64,000 nt of DNA, from contig NZ_CP049801.1 in NCBI RefSeq assembly GCF_011578045.1, positions 2,418,001 through 2,482,000 on the forward strand. The letters are read 5' to 3'. Shown here one piece after another: positions 62,747 to 64,000 of this stretch; position 1 is the stretch's first letter, and each line of letters opens with the position of its first letter. The position numbers and the translations under genes were made by a program. The notes beneath the pieces were generated by a model that saw nothing but the letters and a program-made list of their open reading frames with translations, searched no databases and had not been told where the DNA came from. Source of the DNA: Acinetobacter shaoyimingii (GTDB lineage: Bacteria; Pseudomonadota; Gammaproteobacteria; Pseudomonadales; Moraxellaceae).

Positions 62747-64000
62747 ATGGAAACTATATTAGAAATGCGTGGCATTAAAAAGTGTTTTGGACATGTTCAG
62801 GCACTCAGTAATGTCGACATGGTTGTCAGAACAGGAGAAATTCATGCCATTTGTGGTGAAAATGGTGCTGGCAAATCTACATTAATGAAAGTTCTAAGTG
62901 GCGTATACCCTTACGGTACTTTTGATGGTCAAATCATCTATCAAGGTGAAGAGCAGAAATTCTCAAGTATTCATGAAAGTGAACAAAAAGGAATTATTAT
63001 TATTCACCAAGAGCTCGCATTAGTCCCAATGCTCTCCATTACCGAGAATATATTCCTCGGCAATGAACAATCTAAAGCCGGCATTATTGATTGGAATAGC
63101 TCCTATAAAAAAACCAAAGAAGTTCTGACTAGAGTCGGTTTGACAGATTCTCCAGATTCTCTCATTACCGATCTTGGAATAGGCAAGCAGCAACTGGTTG
63201 AAATTGCCAAAGCCTTATCAAAAGAAGTCAAACTGTTGATTTTAGATGAGCCTACAGCCAGTTTAAATGACAATGATAGTGATCGTTTATTAACCCTACT
63301 CTTAGAGTTAAAAGCAAGAGGCGTCACTTCAATTATTATCTCTCACAAGCTCAATGAAATATCACGAATTGCCGATAGTATTACCATCATACGTGACGGT
63401 GCTTCTGTAGATCATCTCAATTGTCGAGAAGATGAGGTCAGTGAAGACCGCATTATCAAGGCTATGGTGGGTCGAGATATGGAAGACCGCTACCCAAAAC
63501 GCACCCCGAATATTGGTGAGGTTTTATTTGAAGTGAAAGACTGGCGTGTTAATCATGCCAATCATGCATCACGCGAAGTCATTAAAGGCATCAACATCAA
63601 AGCACGTAAAGGTGAAATTGTGGGTATTGCCGGATTGATGGGCTCAGGTCGTACTGAACTCGCAATGAGTATTTTCGGAAAAACTTACGGTAAAAATATT
63701 CGTGGCTCGGTTTCTATTCACGGCAAAGTGGTCGATGTTTCAACAGTACGTAAAGCGATTGATAATGGCATCGCCTATGTCACAGAAGATCGTAAAGGTT
63801 ATGGCCTATTACTCGAGGAAAGTATTAAAAAGAATACGTCTTTAGCCAATCTGGCAGGGATCTCAAAACATTTGGTCGTGAATGAATATCTAGAGACCAA
63901 AATTGCAAAAGAGTATCGAAATAAACTTCGTATCCGCAGTTCAGATGTAGAACAACATGCAGAGAATTTATCTGGGGGTAACCAACAAAAAGTCGTCATT
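62747..64000 (+). CDS. Sugar ABC transporter ATPase (GguA/XylG/MglA-like), 5' part
   Basis: The first 418 codons of an ATPase with two fused nucleotide-binding domains; the gene continues beyond the window. Walker A (GENGAGKST) is near residue 40, the DEPTAS Walker B near 165, and the second domain shows its degenerate nucleotide loop near [10 protein letters not shown] and the SGGNQQK signature at the very end. This CUT2-type ATPase pairs with ChvE-like binding proteins to import monosaccharides. The ribosome site AGAGG is seven bases before the ATG. The permease gene is expected next. Confidence 0.9.
   Translation, partial: METILEMRGIKKCFGHVQALSNVDMVVRTGEIHAICGENGAGKSTLMKVLSGVYPYGTFDGQIIYQGEEQKFSSIHESEQKGIIIIHQELALVPMLSITENIFLGNEQSKAGIIDWNSSYKKTKEVLTRVGLTDSPDSLITDLGIGKQQLVEIAKALSKEVKLLILDEPTASLNDNDSDRLLTLLLELKARGVTSIIISHKLNEISRIADSITIIRDGASVDHLNCREDEVSEDRIIKAMVGRDMEDRYPKRTPNIGEVLFEVKDWRVNHANHASREVIKGINIKARKGEIVGIAGLMGSGRTELAMSIFGKTYGKNIRGSVSIHGKVVDVSTVRKAIDNGIAYVTEDRKGYGLLLEESIKKNTSLANLAGISKHLVVNEYLETKIAKEYRNKLRIRSSDVEQHAENLSGGNQQKVVI

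Noticed and set aside
1..64000. CRISPR arrays, tRNA/rRNA genes, transposases, phage genes or toxin-antitoxin pairs
   Set aside because: I looked for regularly spaced repeats, cloverleaf-like sequences and recognisable mobile-element proteins and found none; the tandem repeats present are short and unspaced.
47413..64000. Ordinary myo-inositol catabolic cluster
   Set aside because: IolE and an IolG-like protein are present, but IolB, IolC, IolD and IolA are not within the window, so the usual route is not supported here; they could still lie beyond the right edge.

Overview
The window looks like chromosome of an Acinetobacter species (Moraxellaceae). The evidence is low GC content, a ribonuclease HI-DnaQ fusion, a full pqq cluster, a MesD/MesX methionine synthase pair, and E. 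coli-like blocks (rsmI/lpoA-yraN-dolP and ubiI-ubiH/pepP-ygfB/zapA-6S RNA) arranged in the Acinetobacter manner. I saw no tRNA or rRNA gene, CRISPR array, prophage or intact insertion sequence. The first gene (FUSC-type) and the last (sugar ABC ATPase) run off the window.

Region 1 (1-26 kb) is mostly core: sthA, lipA, a YiiX-like hydrolase, a GST, an old-yellow-enzyme homologue, the peptide importer yejA-yejB-yejE-yejF, a very long MltD-like transglycosylase with nine LysM units, rnhA-dnaQ, a FimL-like gene overlapping nudC, an esterase, and dolP-yraN-lpoA divergent from rsmI. A SutA-like acidic protein lies beside the ubiquinone hydroxylases ubiI and ubiH.

Region 2 (27-33 kb) interrupts the ubiH/pepP neighbourhood with about 2 kb of small orphan genes and palindromes. 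It then continues with pepP, ygfB, a coiled-coil gene, zapA and 6S RNA. A 44-bp motif beside a terminator occurs twice in the window (near 5.2 kb and 32.7 kb) and may mark two related small RNAs.

Region 3 (32.8-47.4 kb) holds a four-gene operon mesX-mesD-flavin reductase-TSUP transporter (oxygen-dependent, folate-independent methionine synthesis), the pqqABCDE-dipeptidase operon with a palindrome over its promoter, and an iron-uptake set (TonB receptor, MFS permease, siderophore-interacting reductase, divergent AraC regulator) with two Fur-box-like sites.

Region 4 (47.4-64 kb) is an accessory catabolic island and the most interesting part. It has an inosose dehydratase (IolE), a second PF01261-type TIM barrel, a LamB-like porin, maleylacetate reductase, a small NTF2-fold protein, 3-oxoadipate CoA-transferase and thiolase, hydroxyquinol 1,2-dioxygenase, a LysR regulator, two Gfo/Idh/MocA dehydrogenases (one IolG-like) and a ChvE/GguA-type sugar ABC transporter. 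IolB, IolC, IolD and IolA are not visible. I propose, as inference only, that a cyclitol (best fit by formula: a deoxyinositol such as quercitol) is imported, oxidised, dehydrated twice to hydroxyquinol and then funnelled through maleylacetate and 3-oxoadipate to succinyl-CoA and acetyl-CoA.
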